From NCBI GenBank assembly GCA_009692005.1, contig SHZZ01000021.1, forward strand, positions 1-55,467: a stretch of DNA of 55,467 nucleotides, read 5' to 3'. The translations under genes were made by a program, and so were the position numbers. Shown one piece after another: positions 46,448-54,978 of this stretch (position 1 is the stretch's first letter; each line of letters opens with the position of its first letter). This DNA is from Gemmataceae bacterium (GTDB lineage Bacteria > Planctomycetota > Planctomycetia > Gemmatales > Gemmataceae). Under the pieces are notes generated by a model. It made no database searches, was not told the origin of the DNA, and saw nothing but the letters and a program-made list of their open reading frames with translations.

Positions 46448-47686
46448 ATGACCAAAATAACCGCGATCCACGCCCGCGAAATTCTCGACAGCCGCGGCCT
46501 TCCCACCGTGGAGGCGGAGGTTCTCACCGCCAGTGGGGAAAGAGGTCGGGCCAGCGTGCCCTCGGGCGCCAGCACCGGCAAGCATGAGGCAGTGGAATTG
46601 CGCGATGGCGATCCAGCACGACATGGCGGCAAGGGCGTGCGCAAGGCAGTGGCCAATATTCTCAAGGAACTTGCCCCGGCGCTGGCGGGATTTGATTGCG
46701 CCGATCAGCAAACCCTTGACCACCGCATGATTGCCCTGGATGGCACGGGAAACAAATCGCGGCTGGGGGCGAACGCCATCCTGGCGGTTTCCCTGGCCTC
46801 GGCTCGAGCCGCCTCTCTTTGCCGCAAGGTTCCCCTTTGGCGGCACCTCGACCCCGGCGGCTGGGCCAAGATGCCCAGGCCCATGGTCAACATGATCTCC
46901 GGCGGATTGCACGCCGGGGGCAACCTGGATTTCCAGGACTTCCTCTTCATTCCCACCAAGGCGATTTCTTACTCGCAGGCGCTCGAGCAGATCACTGCGG
47001 TTTACCAGGCCCTCGGCCGGGTATTGAAACAAGCCGGGCACGAAGGATCCTTGGTTGGCGATGAGGGCGGCTATGGCCCCAGGCTGCAAGATGAAAAAGA
47101 AGCGCTGGGGTTCCTTCAAGCGGCCATGAACGCGGCCGGCCACGGCGGAGGCATCGCCCTCGATGTGGCTTCCAGCCATTTTTTCCACCAGGGTTGCTAC
47201 CGCCTCCGCGCTGGAAATAAAACCCCTGAGCAAATGGCCGATTACCTTGGCGAACTGGTCCGCGATTACCCCATTATCAGCATTGAAGACGGCTGCGCCG
47301 AGGACGACTGGCCCGGCTGGCGGGAGCTGACGCAAAAACTGAAGATTCAACTGGTGGGCGATGATTTATTTGTGACCAACCCCGGCCGGTTGCAACGGGG
47401 CATTGCCGAAAAAGCCGCCAACGCCGTGCTGGTCAAGGTGAACCAGATCGGCACATTGACCGAAACTTTTGCAGTCCTGCGCCTAGCCCGGGAGAACGGT
47501 TATGGCGCGGTGGTGTCGGCGCGCAGCGGTGAAACGGAAGACGATTTTCTCGCCGATCTGGCGGCCGCCTCCGGCTGCGGCCAGATCAAAGTCGGCAGCG
47601 TGGCGCGCAGTGAACGGCTGGCCAAGTACAACCGCTTGTTGCGGATTGAAGAGGAGATGGGGCAAGCCCCTTTCTCCGGGGGCTAA
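46448..47686 (+). CDS. eno: Enolase-family protein with altered active-site residues
   Basis: A 412-residue enolase-family protein, slightly shorter than the usual 425-435. Present: SVPSGASTGKHEAVELRDGD, the three magnesium aspartate/glutamate sites (GGIALDVASSHFF, PIISIEDGCAEDD, QLVGDDLFVTN), the LVGDEGGYGP loop and the lysines in AVLVKVNQIGT and GQIKVGSVARSERLAKYN. Changed: the SHRSGETED motif reads SARSGETEDDFLAD, losing the histidine that contacts substrate phosphate, and IQEF reads FQDF. It may be the sole glycolytic enolase of the organism, or a divergent second copy. MTKITAIHAREILDSRG at 46448 is the normal N-terminus; an earlier in-frame start overlaps purN. Confidence 0.88.
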   Translation: MTKITAIHAREILDSRGLPTVEAEVLTASGERGRASVPSGASTGKHEAVELRDGDPARHGGKGVRKAVANILKELAPALAGFDCADQQTLDHRMIALDGTGNKSRLGANAILAVSLASARAASLCRKVPLWRHLDPGGWAKMPRPMVNMISGGLHAGGNLDFQDFLFIPTKAISYSQALEQITAVYQALGRVLKQAGHEGSLVGDEGGYGPRLQDEKEALGFLQAAMNAAGHGGGIALDVASSHFFHQGCYRLRAGNKTPEQMADYLGELVRDYPIISIEDGCAEDDWPGWRELTQKLKIQLVGDDLFVTNPGRLQRGIAEKAANAVLVKVNQIGTLTETFAVLRLARENGYGAVVSARSGETEDDFLADLAAASGCGQIKVGSVARSERLAKYNRLLRIEEEMGQAPFSGG

Positions 47687-47709
47687 CACACCCGCTCGCC
47701 AAAAGTGAA

Positions 47710-48738
47710 TTAATACTTGACGGCGAAGCCTGTGCCGGCGAAGAGGTCGGCGGCGTGAGAATTCAAACCGACGCCAGCCCGGATGTCGTACTGAAAATTG
47801 CGCGTGATCTTGTAGGTGAAGCCCCCATCGAGGTAGTATTCCGGCCCGACATCCTCCACTTGCGCGCTCATGGGGAAGAGCCCAAACCATTCCGTAAAAG
47901 CGCCCAGTTTCTTGGTCAAGGTGTAGTTCACGGTAATCGATTGCGCGAATTCCATGTAGGAATGGTTGTCGAATGCAAGGTCGATGACTCCCATGAAAGC
48001 GGGAATAGTAAAATCGCCACGAACTTTATTCCCTTGAGTACTGCCGCCGATCGAAAGAAAATCTTCAATGATATCCCAACTGTAAAGGAAATTAATACCC
48101 GGTAGTACGCCCCCTGATGTGAGGCTATCGTCGCCCGTGGGAACGGTCATTTGCAAAATCATGGCCGTTTCCGGGCGGAAGGCCTTTTGTTCCGTCAGGC
48201 CGAGTTTTACCCCCAGGTAGAGATCGTTTGCGCCATTGGCCTGTTGGCGGCTGCCATCGTTTAAGAAAGACAAATCGCTGACGAAGTTCTGCCCAATGCG
48301 CAGTTCAAACCAGTCGGCGAAACAGCCGATGCGGAAAAGCATTTCCGGGTAGGAATTCCCTTGGAAGCTTTCCCCCTTGCCGTGGTTTTGAAAAAAGGTG
48401 TAACCGGCTTCCAGTTGGAATCGCCCCTTGCCTACGGTGGAACTGGCCTCGGTGAAATCAGGGCGGTCGGTGACGATTTCATCCGGCTCGCTTTCAGTAG
48501 CACGGATTTGGTGTTGTGCTTTGGTCGCTTCCTTATCGTCCTTCCCCACATCATCCTTCCCCACATCATCCTTTCCCACGCCTTCCTTTTTCTCGCCGTT
48601 TTCCTTTTTGGCTTCAGCCCAGGTGAAAAGTGTTTTTGGCCCTTTCTCCTCTTTATCGACCTGGAAAGCGGAACAACCGGCGAAGGCCAAAAGCAAGGCC
48701 GCAGGGACCAACCCATTGGTAAAGAGGTGTTTTTTCAT
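47710..48738 (-). CDS. Outer-membrane transporter-like lipoprotein (phenol-MetA-deg/PF13557 type)
   Basis: A 342-residue protein. MKKHLFTNGLVPAALLLAFA with GCSAFQ is a lipoprotein signal. A charged linker contains three VGKDD units. The rest is beta-barrel-like: DEIVTDRPDFTEASSTVGKG and RFQLEAGYTFFQNH open the domain, and strands such as PETAMILQMTVPTGDD and SYMEFAQSITVNYTLTKKL follow to the end (AADLFAGTGFAVKY). Such proteins are annotated as transporters of unknown substrate. It is convergent with enolase. Confidence 0.8.
   Translation of the reverse strand: MKKHLFTNGLVPAALLLAFAGCSAFQVDKEEKGPKTLFTWAEAKKENGEKKEGVGKDDVGKDDVGKDDKEATKAQHQIRATESEPDEIVTDRPDFTEASSTVGKGRFQLEAGYTFFQNHGKGESFQGNSYPEMLFRIGCFADWFELRIGQNFVSDLSFLNDGSRQQANGANDLYLGVKLGLTEQKAFRPETAMILQMTVPTGDDSLTSGGVLPGINFLYSWDIIEDFLSIGGSTQGNKVRGDFTIPAFMGVIDLAFDNHSYMEFAQSITVNYTLTKKLGAFTEWFGLFPMSAQVEDVGPEYYLDGGFTYKITRNFQYDIRAGVGLNSHAADLFAGTGFAVKY
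48535..48579 (-). repeat. Three tandem 15-bp repeats encoding VGKDD
   Basis: Three consecutive 15-bp units, each encoding Val-Gly-Lys-Asp-Asp, lie in the linker after the lipobox of the transporter-like lipoprotein. They differ from each other by one or two bases. The array could vary in length by slippage. Confidence 0.85.
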
Positions 48739-48860
48739 GTGCGAAAAAACCCAAAGCCGGGCAACCTTAACAAAACTAACAATTGTAGGGATAGTATCGG
48801 ATAGTGGGAGGGGATAAATTGAGGCGAAATGGGGAATAATTAGGCGAGCCTAATTTGGAT

Positions 48861-48895
48861 TAAATGGTGTCAGTTCATTTATTTCTGCTCCGTCT
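48861..48895 (+). repeat. Left 35-bp flanking repeat of the BBP7 segment
   Basis: It reads taaatggtgtcagttcattt followed by atttctgctccgtct. The copy at 50290-50324 differs by one base. The two copies lie on either side of the BBP7 gene in the same orientation. Confidence 0.85.
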
Positions 48896-49022
48896 CCTAT
48901 TCCATTTATTCACGATTCGACTGCAGCGCCCTTTCCGATTCTGCCGATAATTCCAATTGCGTTAGCCGTTGTGCTACGAGACATGGCATCTCGGTCATTT
49001 TTCCTCAAGCTAGGGGCTCTCT

Positions 49023-50279
49023 ATGCGGTTTTCAAACCGTTACTTGGGCGTGATGGCCGCGGCTCTCGGCATGGCAGCCGGTGCCGGCGCACAGGCGCCG
49101 AGATTAAATCCAAACGATTCGGAAAACCGCAGCGAACCAGGAAGTGTGGTTCAAGATTTGGGCCCGAAAAGCTACCAGCCGTCCGCGGTCGCGCCGGTGT
49201 TGGCAGAAGGTCCCGCCCGCGAGGAATTCTAGGCCGAAGCCGAATACCTGTTCTGGTGGATGAAACCCGTCTGCCAGAAAGTGCCCCTCCTGAACTCCGG
49301 GAGCCCCGGCGATACGGTGCCGGGCGCGCTCGGTCAACCGGGCACGGCAACGATTCTGGGAAACGACAAGTTCGAGATGCCGGTGGCGTCCGGCGTGCGC
49401 GCCACCATCGGCTTCTGGTTGCCGGATTGCCCGGATTTGGGCTGGGATGTATCCGGATTTTGGCTGCAGAAAGTCACCAACACCCAATCGATTCAATCGC
49501 AGGACGGCGCAACAGCGACTTTCGTGCCGTTCGTCGATCAGAACAATGTCGCGAAGGCGCTGCCGTTCAGCGTGCCGGGAGTCATCGATGGTAGCGTCGT
49601 GGCCACGGGCAGTAGTGAACTATGGGGCGCGGAGACGAACGCGCTGTGGCGTTTTGCAGAGCAGGGCGGCGACAGTTCCGGCAGGCGCGTGAGTCTCCTC
49701 GTTGGGTTCCGCTATGTCCACCTGCGCGACGAGATTGCCATCGTGCAGACGCAGACCTCGGTGGCCAATCCGGCCCTCACGGCCACGGGCGTGAACAACT
49801 ATGTGACCAAGAACGATTTTTTCGGCCCGCAGATCGGCGCCCGCCTCGAGATCAAGCGCGGCCGATGGAGTATCGAGGCAACGGGCAAGTTCTTCCCAGG
49901 CGAAACGAACCTGCGCTCGGATATCTCCGGCAGTCCGCTCATTGCCGGGGCGCAGTTGCTGCCAGGCAGCGTGCCGGGGCCGTTGCTGGCGTTTCCCTCC
50001 AATATCGGCCAACAAGAAACCTGGGCCTTCTCCTTCGTGGAGGAATTCAACCTAAAGCTGCGCTGCCTGGTGGCGACCAATGTCCACGCCACATTCGGCT
50101 ACAACTTGCTCTACCTGAACCGCATCGCCTGCCCGGGCGACCAGATGCCGCAGATTGTGAACATCTCGCAACTGCCGCAGTTCGGGCCGCTCGTGGGCAA
50201 GGTTTTGCCATCCCCCATTCTGAGGCACACGGATTACTTCGCCCAGGGGCTCAGCGGCGGGTTGGAGTTTCGGTATTGA
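49023..50279 (+). pseudogene. BBP7-type beta-barrel protein gene with an in-frame amber codon
   Basis: Two open frames are in register: 49023-49229 and 49233-50279, joined by TAG at 49230-49232 (codon 70 of about 418). The first part has a signal peptide (RYLGVMAAALGMAAGAGAQA). The junction reads REEF-TAG-AEAEYLFWWMKP, where family members have a tryptophan (EEFWxxAEYLLWW), so TGG to TAG explains it. The rest carries barrel-like strands and ends GLSGGLEFRY. The gene is not otherwise damaged. It is probably a recent nonsense mutation, or a sequencing error; readthrough is possible. The upstream ribosome site is AGGGG. The 285-bp gap before it contains the left flanking repeat. Confidence 0.8.
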
Positions 50280-50403
50280 GGCTGGTAAATAAATGGTGTC
50301 TGTTCATTTATTTCTGCTCCGTCTTCCGCGGCCTGAGGCGGGCAGTACAACTGGGGACGAGGTAATTGGCAGAGGAAATATGAACTGACACCATTTACCA
50401 GCC
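50280..50403. repeat. 124-bp element with inverted ends, right flank of the BBP7 segment
   Basis: The ends are ggctggtaaat (50280-50290) and its exact complement atttaccagcc (50393-50403). Next to them are tggtgtctgttcat and, inverted, atgaactgacacca. The left end contains the second copy (50290-50324) of the flanking repeat. The right end supplies the TGG codon and the TAA stop of the ABC-F gene. It looks like a small non-coding mobile element; no transposase is present. Confidence 0.7.
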
Positions 50404-52176
50404 GCCTAGTTGTTCCTGTATGTGGGCCCAGCGGTCTTGCTCCTCGGACAGCTTTATTTCCAAGGCCGCCAGCTCCTTTTCCACCCGTTCCATCTCGTCC
50501 ACATCGTCGCATTTTTCCAACTGTTTATTCAGATGCCGTTTTTGCGAGTCGAGCTGCGCAATGGTTTTTTCCACCACTTTGATTTCTACCTCCGGATCGA
50601 GAACCACTTTCACCGGCGCGATTACCTCCTTCTCCTTCTGCTTGGGCGCCTTCGACAAAGACTTTTCCTTGGCCAGCTCCCGTTCCCCCGCTTCGATCTC
50701 CTGGTTCACTTTGTAAACATAACTTTCATAATTGCCGGAGTAGTTCACCACCCGGCCGTCGCGGACTTCCACGATGCAAGTGGCCACACGATTCGTGAAA
50801 TGCCGGTCGTGACTGGTGAAAATCACGGTGCCCTGGTATTCCACCAACGCCTCGGCCAGCGACTCCACCGTATCGACATCAAGATGGTTTCCCGGCTCAT
50901 CGAGAATAAGAATGTTATTCTCGCTAAGCATCAATCCTGCCAAGCAAAGCCGGGCTCGTTCACCGCCGGAGAGCACGGCGATGGTTTTTTCGGCGTTGCC
51001 TCCGCGAAAAAGAAAGGTGCCTGCGATTTCCAGGATCTCCTGATCCTTCTTGCCCCGGGCCGCTTTTTGATGCAGGTATTCCAGCACGGTTTGTTTTTCC
51101 GGCAGGCTGGTGTAGGCATGCTGGGCATAGACACCAATCTGGCAGCCATGCCCCCAGCGAACTTCGCCCGCCAGGGGCTTGAGAGAATCAACCAGGGTTC
51201 GAAGAAAAGTGGTTTTGCCCTGGCCGTTATCGCCGACAATGGCGGCGCGAGCGCCATGTTCGATTTCCACATCGACCCCGGAGGCGACGAGTCGCTCGGG
51301 GTAGCCGATGCCCAAGTCCTTGCAGCGGACCGCCGGGCCCTTGCGCGGCGTGATGCGCGGAGCGCGAATGCGTGCGATGGGGCCGGCGTTTTCCAACCGC
51401 GTCAGCTCCAGCCTTTCCAACTGTTTGCTTTTGGACTTGGCCAAAGTGGCGGTGGAAGCGCGGGCGCGGTTCTTGGCAATGAACTCTTCCAGGTGGCGCA
51501 TTTTCGCCAGCACGGTTTCATTGGATCGCTCATCGTGCAGGCGCTTTTCCGCCTGGAACACCAGATAGGCGTCGACCTTGCCGGGAAAGCTGACCAGTTT
51601 CCCGTGGTTCAGGTCAAGAGTGTGTTCACAAGTGGAGCCGAGAAAGGCCCGATCGTGGGAAACGATGAGACAGGCGGCGCGGTGGTTTTGCAAAAAGTGT
51701 TCCAGCAAAATCTGCGTGCGCAAGTCGAGGAAGTTGGTCGGCTCATCGAGAAGAAGAAGGTTGGGTTCGTGCAGCAGCAAGGCGGCAAGTTTGACGCGAG
51801 TCTGCCAGCCGCCGGAAAGTTTGGCAACGGGGCCATCCAAGTAGGGCCCCTTCAGTTCAAATTCCCCCGCGACTTCTCCGCACTTCCAGTCGGGCTGGTC
51901 GCTGTCGCGGCGCAGGAATTCACTCACGGTTTCCCCGGGCAGGAAAGGATCGTGCTGGCGCAAGTAGCCGATGCGCAGGCTCGGATGCCTGATGATCTCG
52001 CCACTGTCGAGTTCCTCTTCCCCCAGAAGAATTCTTAAAAGAGTGCTCTTGCCGGCGCCATTTCGCCCAATGAACCCCACCTTGTAAAGGTCGGTAATGG
52101 AGGCATCGGCAGAGTTCAGAAGTACCTGCTCGCCATAACTTTTGCAGGCCTGATTGATTTGCAACAAGACAGCCAT
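50395..52176 (-). CDS. ABC-F family ATPase
   Basis: A 593-residue soluble protein with two ATP-binding cassettes and no membrane domain. Walker A motifs are VGFIGRNGAGKSTLLRI and AAIVGDNGQGKTTFLRT; signatures are KLSGGWQTRVKLA and VLSGGERARLCLAG; Walker B segments are LLLLDEPTNFLDL and ILILDEPGNHLDV. The linker between cassettes has the charged interdomain helix, and a coiled coil (KEKEVIAPVKVVLDPEVEIK onward) closes the protein, as in the Uup/YheS group. Such ATPases act on ribosomes. The last codons lie in the 50280-50403 repeat. Confidence 0.94.
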   Translation of the reverse strand: MAVLLQINQACKSYGEQVLLNSADASITDLYKVGFIGRNGAGKSTLLRILLGEEELDSGEIIRHPSLRIGYLRQHDPFLPGETVSEFLRRDSDQPDWKCGEVAGEFELKGPYLDGPVAKLSGGWQTRVKLAALLLHEPNLLLLDEPTNFLDLRTQILLEHFLQNHRAACLIVSHDRAFLGSTCEHTLDLNHGKLVSFPGKVDAYLVFQAEKRLHDERSNETVLAKMRHLEEFIAKNRARASTATLAKSKSKQLERLELTRLENAGPIARIRAPRITPRKGPAVRCKDLGIGYPERLVASGVDVEIEHGARAAIVGDNGQGKTTFLRTLVDSLKPLAGEVRWGHGCQIGVYAQHAYTSLPEKQTVLEYLHQKAARGKKDQEILEIAGTFLFRGGNAEKTIAVLSGGERARLCLAGLMLSENNILILDEPGNHLDVDTVESLAEALVEYQGTVIFTSHDRHFTNRVATCIVEVRDGRVVNYSGNYESYVYKVNQEIEAGERELAKEKSLSKAPKQKEKEVIAPVKVVLDPEVEIKVVEKTIAQLDSQKRHLNKQLEKCDDVDEMERVEKELAALEIKLSEEQDRWAHIQEQLGGW

Positions 52177-52325
52177 CGCGAAAGCGCCCTCGAAAACACC
52201 TATTATCGAAGAATTCGTCGACTTTTCAAAGGGTTGCAGACATGAAATTCCCTGGCAAGGGCAAGAAGCGTGTTCGAGGGATATTTCCAGGAGCGCCGAC
52301 GCTCACCAAAATACCGGACAGAATT

Positions 52326-53645
52326 TCACACCCAGCCGGCCAGGCGAAACAGGTAGACCGTGCCCAGGCCGGCCAGGAGAGGCGCCAAGGTCTTTTTCGC
52401 CAGCGACCAGGAATCGCAACCGGTGAGCTGGGAGGTGACGAGGTTGACGGCGGCAAAAGGCGAGGCGGTGCGGCCGCTGCTGGCGCCAAGGGAGATCAAC
52501 GGCGCCACCTGAGGAAATTCCAGGCCCAACACCCGCGCCGGCTCCACGAAAAATGGGAACAAACTCTGCGTCGCCGCTATCCCAGAGCCGCAGGCTATGG
52601 CAAACAGAAAGGGGATGCCCATGCCCAAGGGCAGAAACAGGAAAGGATAATCGACCACGATTTCTTTTAAATACGACGGATAGTCGAGCAGCTCGATCCC
52701 TTTCCCGAACGACACCGCGCACACGATCAGGCTTATGACCGTGGCATAGGCGTGACCGGCGCCTTCAAAAAATGAAACCACCAGAGTGCTTCCCTGGCGC
52801 GGGTGCAGGAACATGGCCGCAGCAGTCCCCAGGAGCATGGCCAGGGCAATGAGCCGGGGATTGGCCGCCGTCGGTTTCTCACCTTCAGCCAACAACCAGC
52901 TTTTATTCAAGGGGATCAGTTCCAGAGGCGGGTTGACCAGGAAGAGAAAAACTAAAGGGAGGATAGGCACCAGGGCTTTTAGAAAGTTGACCTTGAATTC
53001 ACCAGTCTCGGACTGAGCCGCCTCGGCAGTGGCTGGATCTTTTCTACGGGAATCGAGCAGCCAAAAGACCAGGGTCGTCACGACCAGGTGCAGCAGCAAG
53101 GGCCTCGACACATAGCCGACATAAACCGTGGCGGGCATCTGCAAAGAATTGCTAACGATCTGGTTCTCAGGGGAACCGGGGTTCAACAACTCTCCGCCAA
53201 TGGACATCCCAAGAAGCATGGCGGCGCCAATAGTTAAAGCAGGAAGTCCGGCGGCGCGAAGGAGCGGGATGAGCACCGGCCCAAGGGTGACTGCCGTCCC
53301 GGCCTGGCTGATCATGGGAATGTTGACCAAAAAACCTGTGATCACGGCGCCGGGAACCAGAAAAAATCGCGCTTTGCGCAACGGCGCCACCAGCAGGTGA
53401 ACCAGGTGCAGGTCGCAGCCGGTCTTTTTCAACACAAACCCGAAGGCCATGGCGGAACAGATGGGCAAAATGAAAGCTTCGTGCGCCAGTTCTTTGAGGA
53501 AGGTCAGGACGATCTGGTCGGGGCGCCCAGCCAGCAGGCCAAGCACCAGCGCCCCGACGGCCATCGCCAGGCGGACTTCCACCTTTTTCAAAATTGCCAC
53601 GATGGTCAAAAGTAGGACGACAATCCCTAGCAGGGCGGCGAGCAT
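52326..53645 (-). CDS. DcuC-type C4-dicarboxylate/anion transporter
   Basis: A 439-residue membrane protein of about 12 helices. MLAALLGIVVLLLTIVAILK is the first helix. Helical hairpin-type loops occur around MISQAGTAVTLGPVLIPLLR and SIGGELLNPGSPENQIVS, and IACGSGIAATQSLFPFF with LGASSGRTASPFAAVN forms the second half of the inverted repeat. This pattern fits the DcuC family of C4-dicarboxylate exchangers, but substrate is an inference. I start at 53645; the frame is open for 28 more codons upstream that do not look like protein. It lies 1 bp after the PQQ-like gene. The 52177-52325 gap shows nothing recognisable. Confidence 0.85.
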   Translation of the reverse strand: MLAALLGIVVLLLTIVAILKKVEVRLAMAVGALVLGLLAGRPDQIVLTFLKELAHEAFILPICSAMAFGFVLKKTGCDLHLVHLLVAPLRKARFFLVPGAVITGFLVNIPMISQAGTAVTLGPVLIPLLRAAGLPALTIGAAMLLGMSIGGELLNPGSPENQIVSNSLQMPATVYVGYVSRPLLLHLVVTTLVFWLLDSRRKDPATAEAAQSETGEFKVNFLKALVPILPLVFLFLVNPPLELIPLNKSWLLAEGEKPTAANPRLIALAMLLGTAAAMFLHPRQGSTLVVSFFEGAGHAYATVISLIVCAVSFGKGIELLDYPSYLKEIVVDYPFLFLPLGMGIPFLFAIACGSGIAATQSLFPFFVEPARVLGLEFPQVAPLISLGASSGRTASPFAAVNLVTSQLTGCDSWSLAKKTLAPLLAGLGTVYLFRLAGWV

Positions 53646-53646
53646 T

Positions 53647-54882
53647 TCAATTCCTGTTTCCTGTAAGTGGAACCAGGCGCACAGAGACCAGTTCCTTTTC
53701 CGTGCGGGCGAAAACACGGCCGGAGGCAAAAGCGGGATGGGCCCAAGTGAAATCGCACAGGCGTACGCGCCCCAGCGCTTTGAATTCCTTCGGGCTCATC
53801 TCGGCCAGAACCAGTTCACCTTTTTCATTGAAGATCAGCGCCTGCTTCCCCACCCAAACCAGGCTCGCTTGCGGATTCTGACCCCGCACCGTCGCCGACT
53901 CGTTCTCCCACATCACTTTGCCGCTTTTGGCCTCCAGGCACTTGATGCCGCGAAATCGATCGAGCGCGTAAAAATACCCATCGCGCCCCAGCGGCGAGCA
54001 CATCAGCATGTTCAACTGTTTCCCCTCCCAGGCGACTTGCGCCTTCTGATTCTGCAAGCGAATGGCCTTGGTCCCGCTCCAGTAATCGGAGGCGAGGAAA
54101 ACCCCGTCTTCAGCCACGAGGTCGGCGATGGCGACATCGTAATTCATCGAAACCGGCGACTGCCAGAGAATGGCGCCGGTTGCACGATCGAGGCCCAAGG
54201 CATGCTCGGCGCTCCACCAGGCGATCTGGAACTTGCCGTTCACTTTTTCCAGCCGGGCGGACGAATATCCCGGCCTGTCGGCGCAAGTGCGCCAGATTTC
54301 CTTGCCACTTTCCCTATCGAGTGCAATGAAACACCCCTTGGCTCCGCCAATCTGCAACAGCAAGCGGCTTTCATCAATTAAGGGCGAAGAGGAGTAACCC
54401 CATTCGGGGTATTTGCCCTGGAAGTCTTTAACCGCGTGGCGGTGCCAGTGAACCTTTCCCGTGGCGGCGTCAAGGCAATGGATGTCCCCCACCGCGCCAA
54501 AGGTGTAAACCTTCCCCTGGTGAATTGCGGGAGTGGTGCGCGGCCCGTTGCCGTAGTCCAGTTTGTTGTAAGGAGCGGCGTAGGAATGCACCCACAGGGT
54601 TTTACCGCTGAGTGCGTCGAAGGCCAGGAGGCGTTCTTGCTCGGGGGATTTGACGCGGTCCAAAAGGAAGACCCTTCCATCGGCGACGGCGATGCCGCCG
54701 TAGCCTCCTCCGACCGGGGCTTTCCAATCGGGTTGAGGATTATCAGGCAAGCGTCCCGGGAAGGCTGGCTCGTGCCAGACGCCATCGCGGCTGGGTCCGC
54801 GCCATTGCGGCCAGTCGTTGCCAAACCCTTGCCCCGCCAGCAGCGCCGCGCAAAAAACCCAGCTCATCACTGCCCTCGCCAT
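53647..54882 (-). CDS. Exported PQQ-like beta-propeller protein
   Basis: A 411-residue secreted protein with signal AVMSWVFCAALLAGQGFG. It is made of PQQ-like propeller blades with the W-containing motif, for example LLAFDALSGKTLWVHSYAAP, IHCLDAATGKVHWHRHAVKD, FIALDRESGKEIWRTCADRP, ALGLDRATGAILWQSPVSMN and IKCLEAKSGKVMWENESATV. DWPQWRGPSRDGVWHE at the start is typical of planctomycete outer-membrane assembly (BamB-like) or dehydrogenase-like propellers. No PQQ-dehydrogenase active site is visible. It is likely to be co-transcribed with the DcuC-type gene. Confidence 0.9.
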   Translation of the reverse strand: MARAVMSWVFCAALLAGQGFGNDWPQWRGPSRDGVWHEPAFPGRLPDNPQPDWKAPVGGGYGGIAVADGRVFLLDRVKSPEQERLLAFDALSGKTLWVHSYAAPYNKLDYGNGPRTTPAIHQGKVYTFGAVGDIHCLDAATGKVHWHRHAVKDFQGKYPEWGYSSSPLIDESRLLLQIGGAKGCFIALDRESGKEIWRTCADRPGYSSARLEKVNGKFQIAWWSAEHALGLDRATGAILWQSPVSMNYDVAIADLVAEDGVFLASDYWSGTKAIRLQNQKAQVAWEGKQLNMLMCSPLGRDGYFYALDRFRGIKCLEAKSGKVMWENESATVRGQNPQASLVWVGKQALIFNEKGELVLAEMSPKEFKALGRVRLCDFTWAHPAFASGRVFARTEKELVSVRLVPLTGNRN

Positions 54883-54939
54883 TCCCTGTGAATGCTTCCT
54901 TATCCACCATTGAACCTGGATAGTCAAGAATAGGGGAAG

Positions 54940-54978
54940 ACCAGTCGCTCAAGCTTGGCCCCTTGGGGCCTTCGACGG
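54940..54978. repeat. Dispersed palindromic repeat, family 1, partial copy 5
   Basis: It reads accagtcgctcaagcttggc followed by cccttggggcctt, matching the cgtcgctcacgctt and ggccccttgggcc parts of copy 3. Its bases encode the C-terminus (APRGQA) and the TGA stop of the gene that runs off the window. Confidence 0.55.

Noticed and set aside
48535-48579. Tandem repeats as a CRISPR array
   Set aside because: Units are contiguous without spacers and encode VGKDD in frame.
49230-49232. TAG as a pyrrolysine codon
   Set aside because: The position fits a family tryptophan, and nothing in the window suggests pyrrolysine use.
50410-52038. Long plus-strand open frame opposite the ABC-F gene
   Set aside because: No family resemblance; the minus strand carries complete ABC motifs.
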